A DNA stretch of 64,000 bases from Rhodobacter sp. SY28-1 (GCF_005222785.1 NZ_STGH01000006.1:1-64000); one strand, 5' to 3'; positions 28,256 through 36,636 are shown, counted from the first letter of the stretch. The notes: a model not told the origin generated them from the sequence alone. A program made the numbers and translations.

Positions 28256-28987
28256 ATGGATCAGGTGATGTTGAGGAAATTTCGCACGCTTTTTGTGGTT
28301 GGCTTGCTGGTCGTTGCTTCCAGGCTCTTTGTTGCAGAATCCACGCCGTCTGTTGGAAACGCACCCTCAACTGCTGATCTGGCCTCACCCGCTGACTCGC
28401 GCCCTGTCGCCGGCCTTGATCCATCTACAGAAAGTGAGGCAAACGGTACGGCGGCCGATGACCAAGAGCAGAGCCCAGTCCCAGTTCTGATTGCATCTTC
28501 GGATGAGCTGCAGTCGGAGCCATCGGTTACGTTGTACGTGACGGGCTCAAAGGTAAATTTGAGAGATGCTCCATCCCTAAAAGGCAAGACGCTAGGACAG
28601 TTGGTCGAGGGGACCTTGGTCAATCGGATTGCCGAGGTAGATGGCTGGAGCGAGATCCGGACGCCCCTTGGCCAAGGTTGGATGGCAACTCGTTTTCTCT
28701 CAACCGAAAGGCCAGCAGATGTTCAGCAGGCAGAACCTCGACGGGCTGTGGCGGCTCCAAGTTCGAGTGAGGTTGCTAGAGCTAAGGCGGAGATCATTCG
28801 ACAAAGCATCGCGTCATATCCTGGCTCCTGCCCGTGTCCATACAATTCAGACAGAGCAGGTCGACGATGTGGAGGACGAAGCGCATGGTCAAGAGCAGGC
28901 GGCTACAGTCCGCTCTGCTACGAAAGCGACATTTCGGACGAGCGTCTGAAGACCTACTTCGCTAGGCTTCGCGGGGCGGCGGACTAG
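28256..28987 (+). CDS. Exported SH3b-domain protein
   Basis: 243 residues. N-terminal membrane anchor or signal (about 10-30), low-complexity linker (30-85), a bacterial SH3 domain (about 90-150, with SKVNLRDAPSLKGKTLGQL and GWSEIRTPLGQGWMATRFL), then a cysteine-rich tail with GSCPCPYNSDRAGRRCGG and PLCYESDI. That tail occurs in other exported proteobacterial proteins of unknown role. SH3b domains commonly bind peptidoglycan stem peptides. It closes the ClpP-fold/GH3 cluster and shares its lower GC. Start uncertain: ATG at 28256 or 28268. Confidence 0.7.
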   Translation: MDQVMLRKFRTLFVVGLLVVASRLFVAESTPSVGNAPSTADLASPADSRPVAGLDPSTESEANGTAADDQEQSPVPVLIASSDELQSEPSVTLYVTGSKVNLRDAPSLKGKTLGQLVEGTLVNRIAEVDGWSEIRTPLGQGWMATRFLSTERPADVQQAEPRRAVAAPSSSEVARAKAEIIRQSIASYPGSCPCPYNSDRAGRRCGGRSAWSRAGGYSPLCYESDISDERLKTYFARLRGAAD

Positions 28988-29063
28988 AGGCGCTGTGCTC
29001 TAATCGGGGCCGACAATAAACGCTGCCCCGGCCAGATCGAACGGCAGCATTGGGCCATTCACG

Positions 29064-29441
29064 TCAGTCAGCCGAAAAGTGCGGTTGCTCCATCCACTCA
29101 ACCGTCACGCCCTCCAGCACTCGCGCCAGCTCCATCTCTGGTCCTTGCGTTCCGTCTAGTATCGCTTCGACAGTCTTAGGCGCGAGCAATGTCAGCCGCA
29201 GGATGCGTGTCACGTATGACGGCGGGATCCCCTCTCGCTCGGCCAGCTCTGAGGCGCTGGCAAACTCCCCCGACTCAAGCATTCGCTTCCAGCGGAATGC
29301 CCTTGCAAGCGCCTTGACCAACGTGCTGTCCGTCCGCCGCGGCTGCGTGGCGCCTTCGGGTAATTGCATCTCTTTCCGGCCTCCGCGCTTGACTATGTGG
29401 AACGGCACATGGAGTTCGATTGCTTCAGTACTCAAAGGCAT
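29064..29441 (-). CDS. HTH protein of the serine-recombinase operon
   Basis: 125-residue cytoplasmic protein with a helix-turn-helix near residues 60-90 (SASELAEREGIPPSYVTRIL), resembling the DNA-binding core of ParB/KorB-like proteins. It begins MPLSTEAIELHVPFHIV, a start I recall from proteins adjoining recombinases in alphaproteobacterial elements. It is the last gene of the leftward recombinase operon, 13 bases after the previous gene. A frame continuing to 29540 overlaps that gene and is not used. It may regulate or help target the recombinase. Confidence 0.65.
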   Translation of the reverse strand: MPLSTEAIELHVPFHIVKRGGRKEMQLPEGATQPRRTDSTLVKALARAFRWKRMLESGEFASASELAEREGIPPSYVTRILRLTLLAPKTVEAILDGTQGPEMELARVLEGVTVEWMEQPHFSAD

Positions 29442-29454
29442 GATTGAGACCCCG

Positions 29455-29841
29455 TCAGAATGGCGGCGGCACGTTGTCAAGACGCAGGTCTCGTGCCCAG
29501 GGTTGGTCTCGGCACAGCAGGTGGGCAAGACTTCTCGCATCGCCCTCGTGGCTTCGGATCAACTTCTCAAGGTGACCGGCCAGATCGAAGTATTCTCTGG
29601 CAGATTCAGAAAAGCATCCGGAAAAGTCCCCAGATTCTGCCGCGTTGATGAGCTCATCTCGCTGCATTTCAGCAGCGAACCGATTCACCTGTGGACCGAC
29701 GCAATGTGTGAGAGAAGCCTCTCCGTCGCCCGGGATCTGAACGACATGGAAACCATCAGGCATCTCTACAACCCTCAGCATCTGCTTAGCTCGTTCAATG
29801 CGCTGCTGATCGGTCAAGTTCTCAAAGTTGAGTTCTTTCAT
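29455..29841 (-). CDS. Hypothetical protein, recombinase operon
   Basis: 128 residues, soluble, no recognised domain. It has an acidic/amphipathic N-terminus (MKELNFENLTDQQRIERA) and CRDQPWARDLRLDNVPPPF at the end. An AGGCAAAGC sequence precedes the start. It lies 36 bases after the recombinase stop and 13 before the HTH gene, so it is part of the same operon. Function unknown. Confidence 0.6.
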   Translation of the reverse strand: MKELNFENLTDQQRIERAKQMLRVVEMPDGFHVVQIPGDGEASLTHCVGPQVNRFAAEMQRDELINAAESGDFSGCFSESAREYFDLAGHLEKLIRSHEGDARSLAHLLCRDQPWARDLRLDNVPPPF

Positions 29842-29877
29842 GCTTTGCCTTTCTTGGTTGGCGTTACCGCTCTTTGC

Positions 29878-31194
29878 TCACCTGGCCTCTTTTGTGACCG
29901 AGCCAAGTTGTTGCACGAGAGTACTCAGACCAACTTGCCGAAGGCGGACAACAAGCTCACCGTCCCCGATGTCCACCCGCTCGACCAGCAGCCCCACGAT
30001 CCGTGCCTGCTCAGCCGGGAAGAGTTCATCCCAGACCGGATCGAGCCGCTGCAGCGCCGCCGACGCATCCGCTTCTGTGATGCTGTCATCATGGGCCCGC
30101 GCCGCCTTCCATGTCCCTGCCACGGTCTCTGGCTGCCGGAACACGGCCCGCAGTTGCTGGATCACAGCGGCTTCCAGATCAGCCGCGGGCACCCGCCCGA
30201 TCGGGCACCCGCCTTTACCGAACTTCAAGACACTCTGGCTAACGTAGTAGCGGTAAAGTCTCCCAAGCTTGCGCGTATGTGTGGGGGAGAAGGCTGCACC
30301 ATCGGGGCCAAAGACCAGGCCCTTGAGAAGTGCAGGCGTCTGGGCCCTCGTGCGAGTTCCCCTTGCACGAGGGCTCTCCTTCAGGATCAGGTGCACTTTG
30401 TCCCAGAGCGCGCGGTCGATGATCGCGTCATGTTCGCCAGGGTAGCTGTCGCCCTTGTGGACCGCCTCGCCGATGTAGGCTCGGTTCGACAGCATCCGGT
30501 AGAGGTACTTCTTGTCGATCCGGTTGCCGCGGGAAGTGCGCAGACCCTTGGCCTCAACCTCCTGCGCAAGGATCGTGCAGGAGCCGATCTCGATGAAGCG
30601 GGCGAAGATCCAGCGTACATGTGCGGCGGCGTCTTCATCGACCATCAGCTTCCGGTTCTCGACGCGGTAGCCATAGGGCGGCACCCCGCCCATCCACATC
30701 CCCTTGCGCCGGGAGGCGGCGACCTTGTCGCGAATGCGCTCGGCGGTGACCTCCCGCTCGAACTGGGCGAAGGACAGGAGGATGTTCAGCGTCAACCGCC
30801 CCATGGACGTCGTCGTATTGAAGCTCTGTGTGACCGAGACGAAGGTCACGCCGTTCCTGTCGAATACCTCGACCAGCTTGGCGAAGTCGGCGAGCGAGCG
30901 ACTGAGGCGGTCGATCTTGTAGACCACAACGACGTCGACCAGCCCGTCCTCGATATCCTCCAGCAACCGCTGCAGGCCGGGCCGTTCCAGCGTGCCGCCG
31001 GAGATGCCGCCGTCGTCATAATGATCGCGGACGAGTACCCAGCCCTCGGAGCGCTGGCTGGCGATGTAGGCCTCGCAGGCTTCCCGTTGGGCGTGGAGGC
31101 TGTTGAACTCTTGCTCCAGCCCATCTTCGGAGGACTTCCGGGTGTAGACAGCGCAGCGGAGTTTGCGGACGAGGGGCTTGGTCAGCGCGTTCAT
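29878..31194 (-). CDS. Large serine recombinase (site-specific)
   Basis: 438-residue recombinase of the resolvase/invertase superfamily with the extra Recombinase domain of phage-type integrases. Catalytic domain 12-150: YTRKSSEDG gives Ser21 as nucleophile, KIDRLSRSLADF and the arginine-rich SFAQFEREVTAERIRDKV helix follow. Recombinase domain 175-290 (GYRVENRKLMVDE, LYRMLSNRAYIGEAVHKG), then a C-terminal region with a degenerate zinc-ribbon position and no coiled-coil of full integrase length. The ATG at 31194 overlaps the DUF2924 stop (ATGA). Likely catalyses integration or excision of this part of the island. Confidence 0.92.
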   Translation of the reverse strand: MNALTKPLVRKLRCAVYTRKSSEDGLEQEFNSLHAQREACEAYIASQRSEGWVLVRDHYDDGGISGGTLERPGLQRLLEDIEDGLVDVVVVYKIDRLSRSLADFAKLVEVFDRNGVTFVSVTQSFNTTTSMGRLTLNILLSFAQFEREVTAERIRDKVAASRRKGMWMGGVPPYGYRVENRKLMVDEDAAAHVRWIFARFIEIGSCTILAQEVEAKGLRTSRGNRIDKKYLYRMLSNRAYIGEAVHKGDSYPGEHDAIIDRALWDKVHLILKESPRARGTRTRAQTPALLKGLVFGPDGAAFSPTHTRKLGRLYRYYVSQSVLKFGKGGCPIGRVPAADLEAAVIQQLRAVFRQPETVAGTWKAARAHDDSITEADASAALQRLDPVWDELFPAEQARIVGLLVERVDIGDGELVVRLRQVGLSTLVQQLGSVTKEAR

Positions 31195-31646
31195 GTCCGC
31201 CCCCGATGGTTCTTCAGCCCGAAGAAGGTCCAGCCGTTCCAGCGGGTGCCGGTGATCGCGCGCGCGATGGCCGAAAGCGACTTGTAGGGTCGGCCCTGCC
31301 ATTCGAAGCCGTCCTTGGTCACCGTGACCACCTGCTCGACGCCTTGCCACTCCCGCAGGAGCCTCGTCCCGGTGATCGGGCGGTCGCGATCGAGCCGCAT
31401 GCTGCGCTTCTTCTTGTCGCCGCCGTCGAGTTCCTCGCCCAACTGCTCCAGCCGCCGGATCGTCTCGGGCCTCAACCCGCCGTAGGCCAGTTCCTGGATC
31501 CGGTAGGCCAGCCTGGATTCCAGGTAGCGCCGGTTGAAGGGTGGTGGCTCCCTGTCGAAGAGGTCGCGCCACTGCTGCTTCAGGTCCGCCGTTGTGGTGG
31601 TCTTCAGCGCGGACAGGCGCGCGGGAATGGGATCGTGTGTGGTCAT
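31191..31646 (-). CDS. DUF2924 protein
   Basis: 151-residue basic protein of the DUF2924 family, usually encoded directly before serine recombinases in alphaproteobacterial phages and islands. The segment LKQQWRDLFDREPPPFNRRYLESRLAYRIQEL (shown in part: WRDLFDREPPPFNRRYLESR) and the C-terminal WQGRPYKSLSAIARAITG and TRWNGWTFFGL are its signatures; the latter resembles DNA-binding RAMA-like modules. Overlaps by ATGA at both ends, so it is translationally coupled and may be an accessory factor for recombination. Confidence 0.88.
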   Translation of the reverse strand: MTTHDPIPARLSALKTTTTADLKQQWRDLFDREPPPFNRRYLESRLAYRIQELAYGGLRPETIRRLEQLGEELDGGDKKKRSMRLDRDRPITGTRLLREWQGVEQVVTVTKDGFEWQGRPYKSLSAIARAITGTRWNGWTFFGLKNHRGRT

Positions 31647-31837
31647 GCGGATCTCCGTTCGTCACGGGTTGCATGACCGCTCTGGTCGGGCTGAAAGTGT
31701 AGCGAACTTTCTCCGGTGCCGTCGGATAGTTCGCTTGACTGCCGCTGGATAAGGCGAACAAGACCGAGGGCCAGGATGCGGCACAGTTCGGCGCGGCGTT
31801 CTGCGGGGGTCATGTGGAACGGGGAGAGAGGGTTCAT
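31643..31837 (-). CDS. Small protein of the recombinase operon
   Basis: 64 residues, soluble, starting MNPLSPFHMTPAERRAELCRIL, with a single amphipathic helix and a disordered tail. It overlaps its neighbours by ATGA on both sides, which argues that it is translated. Function unknown. Confidence 0.65.
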   Translation of the reverse strand: MNPLSPFHMTPAERRAELCRILALGLVRLIQRQSSELSDGTGESSLHFQPDQSGHATRDERRSA

Positions 31838-32058
31838 TGTTGCCTGCTCCCGTTCCTGTTGCGCTGCTCAAAGATGACGACGTCCGCGAGTGGGTAGCGA
31901 ACACCTCTGCCAAGCCGAACAAAACTCGGGCCGTCGTCAGACGCTCTCCAACGCTGAAGGGTGCGCTTGGAACAACTCCAACGCTCCGCAAGTTCTCGTT
32001 GCGTCAGAAGTCGATCTACCTCGATGTCCGGCTGTTTCCGCATACCTTCTGCCCGCAC
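31834..32058 (-). CDS. AlpA/excisionase-like HTH protein
   Basis: 74 residues with a winged MerR-like DNA-binding fold: LLTQRELAERWSCSKRTLQRW (residues 17-37; helix-turn-helix) and GPSFVRLGRGVRYPLADV as the wing. Such proteins act as excisionases or regulators of mobile elements. First gene of the leftward recombinase operon; ATG at 32058 or 32043. It resembles in style the HTH protein at 33403. Confidence 0.8.
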   Translation of the reverse strand: MRAEGMRKQPDIEVDRLLTQRELAERWSCSKRTLQRWRASDDGPSFVRLGRGVRYPLADVVIFEQRNRNGSRQQ

Positions 32059-32161
32059 ATTGCCGATTGCGGGTATGGTGCCAGATCGCTCACGGGCTGT
32101 ACGCGAACTGCCCCAATGCCAAGTCGATCAGATCAGGCCATTGCTTTCATTGAGCTTTCCG

Positions 32162-32188
32162 AAAGATAATCGTTGAACGATTATCTTT
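32162..32188 (-). terminator. Perfect dyad at the 32181 gene stop
   Basis: AAAGATAATCGTT (32162-32174) and AACGATTATCTTT (32176-32188) pair perfectly around a single G. The stop codon of the leftward gene lies inside the right arm. It is A/T-rich at the base and may terminate transcription before the recombinase operon. Confidence 0.55.
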
Positions 32189-33182
32189 TCTCTGGCTTCC
32201 AGTCGGGCGAGATAAACCCCGCGCCCTTACGAAGGTATTTCCGGATCGTGTCTTCCGAGATCGACATACCAAGGCTTGCAACGATTTCGCCGATTTCTTT
32301 GGGAATGGGACTACGGGGGGCGCCAGGGACATACCCGAGTTGATCGATGGCCATCGCCGTAAAGAGCATCGCGATGGAATCGATTTCACGGCGGTCCGTC
32401 TTCAGTACCTTGATTGAAGCCTTTGCTTCATCCCGTAGGCCATGAAACCGTCGCAGCAGATCCAGGAACTCCGGGTGAACGGGAAACTCAAACTGGTCCA
32501 CCCATTCCAGGAAATCGTTCGGCGACACGCTCCGGTCGTGACCATGTCGGTCGAACTTGCGCTTTAATTGTTCGTAGCGGAGCAGGATGAACTGTTGTGG
32601 CTTCCAGAATTTGGGCCTGTCGCTCGATTTGCTGAGCTCCTTGAGTTTCGGGTCAGGGTATTCTTTTGGTTCAATCCCGACAGAAAGGCAGGTGAGTTCA
32701 CCGACGCTGAACTGGGACATCCTTGCCCAGTACTCAAAGTCAGCGACGTGATCCGGGTGGCCAAATCCGCCGGCATACCAAGGGGGCAACATACGGTTCA
32801 GATCGGCCAGCTTCCCTTCGCCAAGGTTGAACCATTCTCGCGCCTCCGGGTCCCTCTGGTCCGTCTGGCCAATTCCGGGCGATCTGACATTTCGATTCCG
32901 GAGGACGACGGCGATACGATCGTCTGCAGACGATTGAAGCCATTCGACACAAGTGTCCACGACCGACCGATGTAGCTTGGCAAATCGATCCCAAACGTCC
33001 GGGTCGAACGGTCCGATGGTTTGAACAATGGCTGGTTGCTGCCATGATAACCATTTGCCCAGCTTTTCTCTGAGCAGGCCCATCCGGTCTGCATCCAGCA
33101 TCTGGTCAAGTTGGTTGTCGACACCCAAAACCAAATCCTCTCGTTGGAGCGTGATTCGAAGTGGAGCCATCTTGAGCTTCAT
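32181..33182 (-). CDS. Unknown protein between recombinase and replication modules
   Basis: 333 residues, soluble, no domain recognised. The middle is rich in Trp and charged residues (FGHPDHVADFEYWARMSQF, SVGIEPKEYPDPKLKEL). The last 50 residues (EIGEIVASLGMSISEDTIRKY) look like a helix-turn-helix, suggesting DNA binding. It is read leftwards, towards the recombinase operon, but separated from it by a dyad. Possibly a regulator of the element. Confidence 0.6.
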   Translation of the reverse strand: MKLKMAPLRITLQREDLVLGVDNQLDQMLDADRMGLLREKLGKWLSWQQPAIVQTIGPFDPDVWDRFAKLHRSVVDTCVEWLQSSADDRIAVVLRNRNVRSPGIGQTDQRDPEAREWFNLGEGKLADLNRMLPPWYAGGFGHPDHVADFEYWARMSQFSVGELTCLSVGIEPKEYPDPKLKELSKSSDRPKFWKPQQFILLRYEQLKRKFDRHGHDRSVSPNDFLEWVDQFEFPVHPEFLDLLRRFHGLRDEAKASIKVLKTDRREIDSIAMLFTAMAIDQLGYVPGAPRSPIPKEIGEIVASLGMSISEDTIRKYLRKGAGFISPDWKPEKR

Positions 33183-33402
33183 CAGAGGATAGCGCCCTGC
33201 AAGGCTTTTCGCGAGATGTCGTCCTTTGGCCGCCCTTGTCCGTTTGTGGCGATAAATGTCATAATTATCAGTTGCTTACTAAAGTGCTACCATTGGGGCA
33301 AGGCCCTTGTGGGAGCGCCCGGTGCGGCGAATTTTGAAATGCCTAACTTTGATAGCAGCGTCTGTGACCTGAATTGCCCGCATCATTGTGGGGTGAGCTG
33401 AG

Positions 33403-33597
33403 ATGACTCTTCGCCCATCCCCGTCCTGGCTGACCACGGCCGAACTTGCCGACCGTTGGCGAATGACCACGCGGACGTTGGAGCGCTGGCGAGCCGAGCC
33501 CTACGGCCCAGCCTGGCATCACATCGGTGGCAAGATCCTCTACCTGATGGATGACGTCCTCGCCTACGAGGATCGGCACCGGCGTAAAGGCGGGTAG
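33403..33597 (+). CDS. AlpA-like HTH protein
   Basis: 64 residues: WLTTAELADRWRMTTRTLERW (residues 9-29) is a helix-turn-helix and GPAWHHIGGKILYLMDDVLAY the wing of a MerR-type excisionase/regulator. It lies three bases upstream of the primase-helicase gene, so it probably forms an operon with it, as in phage-satellite replication modules. Confidence 0.78.
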   Translation: MTLRPSPSWLTTAELADRWRMTTRTLERWRAEPYGPAWHHIGGKILYLMDDVLAYEDRHRRKGG

Positions 33598-33600
33598 ACC

Positions 33601-36600
33601 GTGGCGTGGGGCCGCGATTGGGGACCCGCGCAAAAAGAGGAAGACGACACCCAGGCTGCCACCGGCGGCCCGAAACCCATTAGCCATCCCACTTACGCCG
33701 AAGTGGCGCTGAAGCTTCTGGACAATGGCTACGAGCCGCTTCCGCTTTATGTCCGCAAGAAGCGGCCGATTCCCGAGGGTTGGACCGAGCTCGTCATAGG
33801 TGAAGCTCAGGTCCGCAGGTGGATCGATGAATTGCCTGACTCGGGCGTGGGAATTCGGACCGGACACGCCGTTGGCATAGATATCGATGTGCTGGATCCC
33901 GAGATCGCCCACGAGATGGGGCGCATCGTGGAGGAACGGACCGGCGCATCGCTGATGCGGGTGGGGCTCTGGCCGAAGCGGCTCTACCTGGTCCGGACAG
34001 TGCACCCCTTCGCCAAGAAATCCATCCGCAAGCTGGAAATCCTCGGCCACGGCCAGCAGTTCGTTACCTTCGGGATCCATCCAGACACCCGGAAGCCCTA
34101 CTACTGGACGGACGAAACACCGCTTGATGTCCCGCTGGTCGACCTGCCGCTGGTCGACGAAGCAACGTGCACCGATCTCCTGAACGAACTCGCAGCCTTG
34201 CTGCCGCCGATCGGGGACAAGCAGCGCAAGAGCAGATCTGGCCGCCCATCCGGGGACAAAAGCGCACCTACCCGCAACGACGCAGGACTGGTCATCGACG
34301 GCCGCGACGGCTGGCTGTCCACGATTGCTTATCACATGGTCCATGACGCGATCGACGCTCGGCACAACCTCGACCCCGATGCTCTGGCGGATCGAGTCTG
34401 GGACCGGTTCGCAGCGACCACTGATCTGTCCCGGGGCAAGAAGGATAGCATTGAGTGCTACGGGGTTCAGGACGCTCAAGGGAAGGTTCGCGACAAGCTG
34501 GCCCTTCATGCTGCTGGCCGCCTGCCACCTCGCGCATCGCCGGAGGCCCAGCCCGTCGAGGTTCCACCTGGCCTTACTGTCGACGAGGCACGGGCGAGGC
34601 TGGACCAGGAGATCGCCGCCTTCTGCAACGCTGCTGAAGCCTGGGCTGTTGCTGGGCGCGCAGACGCGGGACCACGGATCGGGCTTCGTGCCAGCGTCGG
34701 GCTGGGCAAATCGGCGGTGTCGCGGCGGGACCTTGGTGCTCTGCAGAAGCGGTTGAAGGAGGCTGGATTGCCGCACCGTATCCTTGTCTCCGTGCCATCC
34801 CTCGCACTGGCCGACGAGGCAGAGGCCGGCTGGAAGGCCGACGGGTTCAAAGTTGCTGTCCATCGCGGCTACGAGGCGATGATGCCGGGGCTGGGAATCC
34901 CGATGTGCCGGGATATCGAGATGGTGCGCATGGCTGTTGCCTCTGGCCTGCCAATCTTTCCGAACGCGTGTCTTCGGCGCGGCGGGGCGAGCTGTCACAA
35001 CTTCGATCACTGTGCCAAGCAGCAGAACCTGCGCGAGGTTGAAAGCGCGGACGTGGTCCTCGCTGCCTATGACAGCCTCTTCACCGGACTTGCCGCCGAC
35101 CCGGAGAAGTTCGCGCTGATGGTCATCGACGAGGGATGCTGGGAACGCGCGGTCAGGAAGATCAGCATCAGGCATGCGGAGATCACGGACCCCGATGCCG
35201 CGGACCAGCCGAGGATGGACGATCCCGAGGCCGAAGAAAGTGCCTGGACCGACCTCTTCCGGCTCCGGGGCCTTGTCGCCGACGCGCTGTTGGCGAATGG
35301 CGCCGGGCCGCTGCAACGACAGAGGTTGGTCGAGGCCGGACTGACGGAAGCGGATTGCGCCTCTGCTGCTGTTCTGGAAGTCCAGTTGCGCCTGGATCCC
35401 GGCCTGCGCCCAGGGCTGCCGCAGGCTGCGCGCAGACAAGCGGTGAACCTCAGCCAGGATGCCAACCGCTCGGTGCGGCGCGAGGCCTTGTTCCGTGCGT
35501 TGGCAGCCTGTCTGCAGGGAACGGACGAGCTGGATGGACGCATCCAGGTGCACTCACCCGATCCCGCACCAAGTGCCGTCAGCATCGACGTGACCGTTCT
35601 CCACAAGATTGAACCGGCTTTGGCGCGCCTGCCGATCCTGCATCTCGATGCCACGCTCAGGCCCGGGCTCGCAGAAACGGTGCTGCCAGGACTGGAGGTC
35701 ACCGAGATCGCAGCGGACATGCCGCATATGCACCTGACGGCAGTGCAGGGCAGCTTTGGGAAATCATCGCTGGTGGAGGATCCGAAAGCCTCTCCCGCTG
35801 AGAACAGGCGGCGTCGCAACCGCTTGCAGGAATGCGTTGACCACGTCCGCTGGGAGGCAGCTCGGGTCGCCCCGGGCCGTGTTCTTGTAGTGACCTACCA
35901 GGCGATCGAGCCCGCGTTTAGCAGCATCCTTGGGGTCTTTACAGGTCACTTCAAGGCCATCGCGGGGCTCGACGTCTTCAAGGACGTCGCGCTCTTGATC
36001 GTCATTGGCCGCCCCCTGCCCGGCAGCGATGAACTCGCAAAGCTGACGAGCGCCTACTTCGGGCATTTGCCCACGGGTGAATACCAGACGGTCCGGCGCG
36101 GTCTCTTGATGCGGGACGGATCGCGACGGGCGATCTCGGTGATCGAGCACGAGGACCCGAAGGCTGAACTCATGCGGGCTGCCGTTTGCGACGACGAGGT
36201 GGTCCAGGCCATCGGTCGGGGGCGCGGGGTCAATCGAACAGTGACGAATCCACTCGAAGTCCAAGTTCTGGCCGACGTGGCGTTGCCGATGGTCCATGAT
36301 CGCCTCGTGCCCTGGGACAGCGTGAGGCCGGACCTGATGCAGATGATGCTGCTGGCTGGTCTGGCGGTGGACAGTCCGGCCGATGCGGCGGCACTTCATC
36401 CCGGCCTGTTCCTAGACGCTAAGCAGGCGCAGAAGGCATTCGAACGGGCGGGATTTAAGCGACAAATCCCTATAGGTAACTCTTATAGGGAAATGTCGCT
36501 TAAATCGGCCCGGTACCGGCGAGGTGGCAGAGGTCGGTCTTTGCAGACCGCATGGTGGGTTTCGGGCACTACGGACAAAATCAGGCTTCGCTTGGTGCAG

Positions 36601-36636
36601 ACGCTTGGCAGCCTGGAGCGATGGGAGCCTATGTAA
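33601..36636 (+). CDS. Prim-pol primase fused to SF2 helicase-like domain
   Basis: Large 1011-residue replication protein with GTG start. Residues 30-200 are an archaeo-eukaryotic-type bifunctional primase/polymerase domain: VGIDIDVLD (Asp94, Asp96 metal ligands) and GHGQQFVTFGIHPDTRKPYYW (split: GHGQQFVTFGIHPD, PYYW). Residues about 355-1000 look like a helicase: Walker A ASVGLGKS (Lys370), four cysteines at 436, 457, 465 and 471, then ADVVLAAYDSLF, Walker B MVIDEG (Asp510, Glu511), and motif VI QAIGRGRGVNR (869-879). The cysteine spacing between Walker A and B recalls the iron-sulfur domain of XPD/DinG helicases. It would initiate replication of the element. Confidence 0.85.
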   Translation: MAWGRDWGPAQKEEDDTQAATGGPKPISHPTYAEVALKLLDNGYEPLPLYVRKKRPIPEGWTELVIGEAQVRRWIDELPDSGVGIRTGHAVGIDIDVLDPEIAHEMGRIVEERTGASLMRVGLWPKRLYLVRTVHPFAKKSIRKLEILGHGQQFVTFGIHPDTRKPYYWTDETPLDVPLVDLPLVDEATCTDLLNELAALLPPIGDKQRKSRSGRPSGDKSAPTRNDAGLVIDGRDGWLSTIAYHMVHDAIDARHNLDPDALADRVWDRFAATTDLSRGKKDSIECYGVQDAQGKVRDKLALHAAGRLPPRASPEAQPVEVPPGLTVDEARARLDQEIAAFCNAAEAWAVAGRADAGPRIGLRASVGLGKSAVSRRDLGALQKRLKEAGLPHRILVSVPSLALADEAEAGWKADGFKVAVHRGYEAMMPGLGIPMCRDIEMVRMAVASGLPIFPNACLRRGGASCHNFDHCAKQQNLREVESADVVLAAYDSLFTGLAADPEKFALMVIDEGCWERAVRKISIRHAEITDPDAADQPRMDDPEAEESAWTDLFRLRGLVADALLANGAGPLQRQRLVEAGLTEADCASAAVLEVQLRLDPGLRPGLPQAARRQAVNLSQDANRSVRREALFRALAACLQGTDELDGRIQVHSPDPAPSAVSIDVTVLHKIEPALARLPILHLDATLRPGLAETVLPGLEVTEIAADMPHMHLTAVQGSFGKSSLVEDPKASPAENRRRRNRLQECVDHVRWEAARVAPGRVLVVTYQAIEPAFSSILGVFTGHFKAIAGLDVFKDVALLIVIGRPLPGSDELAKLTSAYFGHLPTGEYQTVRRGLLMRDGSRRAISVIEHEDPKAELMRAAVCDDEVVQAIGRGRGVNRTVTNPLEVQVLADVALPMVHDRLVPWDSVRPDLMQMMLLAGLAVDSPADAAALHPGLFLDAKQAQKAFERAGFKRQIPIGNSYREMSLKSARYRRGGRGRSLQTAWWVSGTTDKIRLRLVQTLGSLERWEPM
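36453..36505. repeat. Long palindrome inside the primase 3' end
   Basis: Two 22-base arms (36453-36474 and 36484-36505) match at 20 of 22 positions around a 9-base loop. The outer 12 bases, ATTTAAGCGACA and TGTCGCTTAAAT, and the inner CCCTATA/TATAGGG pair perfectly. It is A/T-rich within a GC-rich gene and codes for residues 951-968. Candidate replication origin, operator or recombination site. Confidence 0.8.

Noticed and set aside
29050-31287. 745-residue plus-strand frame
   Set aside because: It is antisense to the serine recombinase operon, whose genes have clear family motifs and ATGA coupling. The frame has no ribosome site or recognisable domain.
33343-35553. 736-residue minus-strand frame
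   Set aside because: Antisense to the prim-pol gene; composition reflects the complementary strand of a GC-rich gene.
32162-36505. The two dyads at 32162 and 36453 as left and right ends of one element
   Set aside because: Their sequences are unrelated (AAAGATAATCGTT versus ATTTAAGCGACA), so they are not a matched pair of ends.
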